From Pseudofabraea citricarpa (lineage: Eukaryota > Ascomycota > Leotiomycetes > Helotiales > Dermateaceae): a DNA stretch of 64,000 nt. The stretch covers positions 2,232,001 to 2,296,000 of the forward strand of contig JAPWGK010000003.1 in assembly GCA_029641185.1 (NCBI GenBank). The letters run 5' to 3'. A program made the translations under genes and the position numbers. The notes under the pieces were generated by a model that was not told the DNA's origin, did not search any database, and saw only the letters and a program-made list of their open reading frames with translations. Of the stretch, positions 60,371 to 64,000 are shown piece by piece. Numbering within the stretch: the first letter of the stretch is position 1; every line of letters begins with the position of its first letter.

Positions 60371-62010
60371 TCATCTTCTATCCCCATCAGTTTTGAGTCT
60401 ATAGGTCCCTGTTAGACCAGGCATTGCTCTTGCAAAAGCGGGACCCAGAGACCAATTCTCCAGTTTCCTCAAATGCCGCTCAAATATGGGATTAATCATT
60501 AATTCATCTGTTTCAGGACTACTGAGCAGTGTGTCTGTTGGCTCATATGGCCAATTCAAAGACAACGTTGTTGTAAACGGAATGAAGAAGTTGTCGAAAA
60601 GATAGTCTCTCGGGTTATAATCGCGGATCAAGCGATCTCGCATGTGAGGGAAAGGAAGATGATCAATCCATGCTGGATGAGGTGTGAAAAGTTGAGCAGC
60701 TCGAGGTGTGACCCAATCCGGTAGGCGATCATAATTCTCTTGTGTTGGTGAGATCTGCCAGCGCATGATCAAGAACATTATATATAGCACTGCTACTTTC
60801 TCAGGCAGAGTGGAAAGATCAGGAAAGGTCCCAAGAATATCTGTAAAGACTTTTGACAAAGGATGGGAAAGGGCACTACGAGCTGGATTTAAAAGAGAAG
60901 AAACGCTCGGGTATGCAGGGCCCACAAGCTTAGGTGTAGCTACTCCCTCAGCAGCCTGTTGCTGGCGTTCTTGTAGGAAATCAAGAAGAATGTTATCCAA
61001 TGGACATGTAGGAGGCCCATTCTGGATCGGGGCTTCAAATGCAGCTTTAGCAGCTGAGTGCATAGCAACATTGTATTGGCCATGAGGCGACGCACTCGGG
61101 CCTGAATTCGATCTATGATGACCAGGGCTTTCCCTTCCAGGCTTTGATGGATGGTGCTGGTAATTTGACTCTGTTGGACTTCCATTCACGCCGTTGGGAA
61201 TCCTGTTGATTCTTTGGGTTCCATCAAGAAGAAAGTCCAAAGCCAGTCTCTCAGGGCCCATATCCAAGGCGTGTGTCATATCATGTCTCTGTTGAGTCAC
61301 TATCTGCTGCGCTGCACTCGGCGGATAGCCTCGAATATCTGTGCCCATTTGTGCTGCGGGGGCTTGCCAGTGAGCAGCCTGACTAGATGCAGGCGCTGCT
61401 CCAGGTGAATGTATATTGTTCGGCGCAATTGTATTGCGATTCGAGGAAGAGATCGGCAGATTTCCGTTCTGTATAAATGGCTGCGATGGCATTCCATACT
61501 GAGCGCCTTCTGATCCTAATTGAGCGTCAATTGAGAAAGGTGACGGTAGTAGCAAGTTCTACGGACCATGGTGACCAACTATTGGCTGTATCACAGCCAA
61601 AACCGAGGCCAGTCTCTTCTTGATCTCCGCATTCTCAGCCTCAACTGCTTCTTTCTGTCGAATGACATGTTGTAATTCCTGATAAGGCTGCTGCGAAGTC
61701 AACTCTTGTATCCTGCGTTCCAAAGTCTCGATCTGGTTCTTGGTACGTTCTCGAATCGCTCGTTGGGCTTCGCGATCATTGGCTCTAGTGAAAAAATATG
61801 TCAGGACGGAGGAAGAGTGGTTCGTCCCATCTTCTGCGGTACTCACCTCTTCTTCTCAAGTTGATCGGGGGTGAGATTGGCCACACCCCTGGAACTGCTG
61901 CCAGCTACGCGGCGCTTTTTCCCATCAGAAGAACCGCCTGGGGAAGCAGCATCCTCAGAGATATCCCGCTTGGCCTGGTTTAGGTGTGTTGCAGATTCGG
62001 CTGGTGGCAT
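60371..62010 (-). CDS. bZIP transcription factor with C-terminal DUF3425
   Basis: Exons 62010-61847, 61784-61567 and 61515-60371 encode 508 residues. The basic region and leucine zipper lie across the first intron (LTPDQLEKKRANDREAQRAI, then RERTKNQIETLERRIQEL), with the AQRAIRERTK spacing typical of fungal bZIP-DUF3425 regulators. A Gln/Asn/Pro-rich linker follows, then the C-terminal helical domain with AQLFTPHPAWIDHLPFPHMR, RDRLIRDYNPRDYLFDNFF and LSLNWPYEP, the recognisable DUF3425 core. The factor probably binds DNA as a dimer; targets are unknown. The second intron is only 51 nt (61566-61516) and if kept would end the protein at HHGP, leaving the bZIP without the C-terminal domain. Confidence 0.9.
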
Positions 62011-62467
62011 GACGGCTTTGACAGATCAGATGCCGGCCTAAAAGCTGGGATTGCAGGCTTCCGCTCGGGGCTTCTCTTGCAACAATGTAACAGCCCTGTG
62101 CGATAAAGCGTCTGTTCCGATGATAGGGCGTGTATTGGCTCGATTCAAGTCATGTTGATGTAGGTGAGGCTGTCAGCTTGACTCAGTGATGTAAGAAATA
62201 GGGATAAGGTCGGCCTGCTTAGCCCGTGGTTGGCCCAAAAGCCCCGTCATTGGCCAGCCCAGTCCGCCTTTCCGCTCGGATTCGGCTTGGAGAGAGACAT
62301 GGTCACTGGAAACATCGGATGACCAGGAAGGATGCATATCCGTTTATTGCTGTATGCGCTGATGCTATACAAATAACTGCAGCTCGGCTCTTCATGATAT
62401 GATATGTCTTTTATTACAACGTGCTATTCTCGCTCCATTTTGCTCCTCCCTTGCATCACACAGTCCC
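62011..62467. promoter_or_regulatory. bZIP gene promoter and NIC96 3' flank
   Basis: A 457-bp gap; a GGCCAGCCCAGTCC-type GC-rich patch lies near 62230-62275. No gene is supported. Confidence 0.4.
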
Positions 62468-64000
62468 TTACTCCGAAACAGCTCGTGCCAATGCTTCATG
62501 AAGATGCGCTGGGAATCGGTACCGGAGCTGGCTCGTGTAGGTGGTCAAATCCATATTCTTCTGCTTCAGATCCTCAATCATCTGTCGTCTCGTGCCATCA
62601 TTTCCTCCAAATTGCCCGGCACTCAGGATAGCTCGTTGTCTATTGCAACACAAAATTGTCCACATTAAGAGATTGGGCACGTTGTTTGCGACAGTCTGTG
62701 GCAGAGACGAGAATTTGGTAGCATATCTTCGAACTTCACTAGCGTTACCGCTTGCCTTGAGAGGTAGGATATCGAGCCCGATAATTATCTATAAACATTC
62801 AAGATTAGTAATTTATCATAAGAGGCAAAGGTGTCTAACTCACATCCATGGCTTCGGGCCATTGCTCTCTTTCCACTAGGACCTTTGCCTCGCTCATACT
62901 TAGAAGTACTCCACAAGCATCCCTATTTGCGTCTTTGATCTTGTTTAGGTACATTCGATTTTGGAGATAAAGGGTCGTCATATCGCGAGCAAGAATCACC
63001 GGGTCGTCAACAGAGGTAAGACTGAGACTACTTCCCCGTGCCTGTTCTGGTTCGAGAGATCGTGGCTTCAATGGCTGCAATCTCATTGGATCTTGGCCGA
63101 TTGGTACGGAAACAGCTTCACTCAATGCTCTCGTTATGATAACGATTACATTGTCAAACTCGCCTGCCAAATGATACAACAGGACAGCATCTGTCGTGCG
63201 GCCATTGTCGTCTGCAACACTGGCAGCTTGGATAGTAACAGTTCTCATGAAGTCATTAGCATCCTCAAGGGCAATGAGTCTCAATCGCTCCTCAATAGCG
63301 CCCATGATTCTTTGTCCATCGGCTCGGATGTCTCCAAGAAGCATTGCAAATTCTCTGCTCTCCAAGATGAGTTCACGCATGGATTCGTGACACATGGACA
63401 CCTGCGTTCGGCCAGCTTCTCCTGGAAGATCTTGATTGAGACATATCAGACTAAGATAGTCAACGGCGGCCGTCACATTGGCAGCTCGGAATTCTCTAGT
63501 GTAGTATCCTAGCATGAATGCAAAGCTGATCTGAGGTTGACTTCTGGTAGTGCGGCTCATGAAGTCGCTCTCGGCCACAGCAGGATCCGAAACACGGAGT
63601 AGACCATAATAATCCAAAGCAATGGCAAAGTGGACTGCATCGATATGCTGGAACGGATAGAGGTAGTCGATAGCCTGTTCAAATAATCCCCCAAGAAGAA
63701 GTAGCATAAAGTACGCCGTTGAATTAGCACCGTCTGCACCAACTTTAAAATGCCGTTGACCAATTTCCTGGATATGTTCCTGCACTTCTGCAAGCCCGTA
63801 GACTTCATTGGCGATCTCATCGACACGACTGACTTCTCGTGCAAGAACAAATTGAAGCCACATATAATCCTCCATACCACTTATAACGCCATCCATGCGT
63901 CGGCTTTCTAGATCGCATCGGCCAACAACCTTGTAGCAAACCATTCGGAAAGGGTCGATTGAATTTTCTGGAGCTATACGCAGCCTCTGGTTATACTCAC
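62468..64000 (-). CDS. NIC96: Nucleoporin Nic96/Nup93, C-terminal part
   Basis: The gene runs off the right edge. The visible exons are 64000-62844 and 62788-62468; the junction after EQWPEAMD is a GTGAGT donor with a TTTATAG acceptor. The protein is the inner-ring scaffold nucleoporin that anchors the Nsp1 complex. The visible part is the all-helical Nic96 domain: RIAPENSIDPFRMVCYKVVGRCDL, DYMWLQFVLAREV, GLFEQAIDYLYPFQHIDAVHFAIALDYYGLL, ISFAFMLGYYTREF and YLSLICLNQDL are well-known conserved blocks. The C-terminus is YTSQLRYRFPAHLHEALARAVSE. The N-terminal coiled coil that binds the Nsp1 trimer is outside the window. Confidence 0.92.

Overview
The window is nuclear DNA of a filamentous ascomycete (Pezizomycotina). 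The evidence is short introns of about 45-70 nt with GTAAGT-like donors and CTAAC-like branch sites, protein-coding genes on both strands every 2-3 kb, and gene content such as CENP-C/Mif2, SEY1, Nic96, an ARG11/ORT1 carrier, a TspO protein and a bZIP-DUF3425 factor. A class such as Leotiomycetes is plausible, but I cannot prove it from the sequence alone. Exon boundaries below were placed by hand from splice signals, reading phase and family conservation; exon sums were checked to be multiples of three.

Layout, left to right: the 3' end of a type-II NADH dehydrogenase gene; a Pol III tRNA-like gene with a very long insert; RPT1 (proteasome ATPase) divergent from CCT4 (chaperonin); alpha-tubulin; ARS2; a TspO/MBR protein; the mitochondrial ornithine carrier; CGR1 (60S biogenesis); an uncharacterised coiled-coil membrane protein; a PX/PXB protein of the yeast YPR097W (Lec1) family; SDH1; an uncharacterised small membrane protein; and a secreted SGNH hydrolase. 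Next comes a gene-poor AT-rich zone with a SINE-like element. It is followed by an amino-acid/GABA-type permease, SEY1, RNase H2 subunit A, Mif2/CENP-C, an uncharacterised CxxC-rich nuclear-type protein, and a second AT-rich relic with the second SINE-like copy. The right end holds an FGGY carbohydrate kinase, RPT6, a VNX1-type vacuolar cation exchanger, an NAD(P)-dependent ketoreductase, a bZIP transcription factor and the 3' part of NIC96.

Most of this is ordinary housekeeping euchromatin: protein quality control (RPT1, RPT6, CCT4), chromosome segregation (Mif2, alpha-tubulin), nuclear RNA handling and transport (ARS2, NIC96), ribosome assembly (CGR1), and mitochondrial metabolism (NDH-2, SDH1, ornithine carrier). 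No biosynthetic gene cluster, virus, toxin gene or CRISPR-like structure is visible. The genes do not form an obvious co-regulated pathway. Several divergent pairs share promoters, the tightest being RPT1-CCT4 (282 bp).

The least explained parts are the split tRNA-like gene at 1221-1416, two diverged copies of a Pol III-type repeat at about 34.1-34.4 and 48.9-49.15 kb inside AT-rich, RIP-like sequence, a GC-AG intron in the ketoreductase gene, and three proteins for which I recognise no family.
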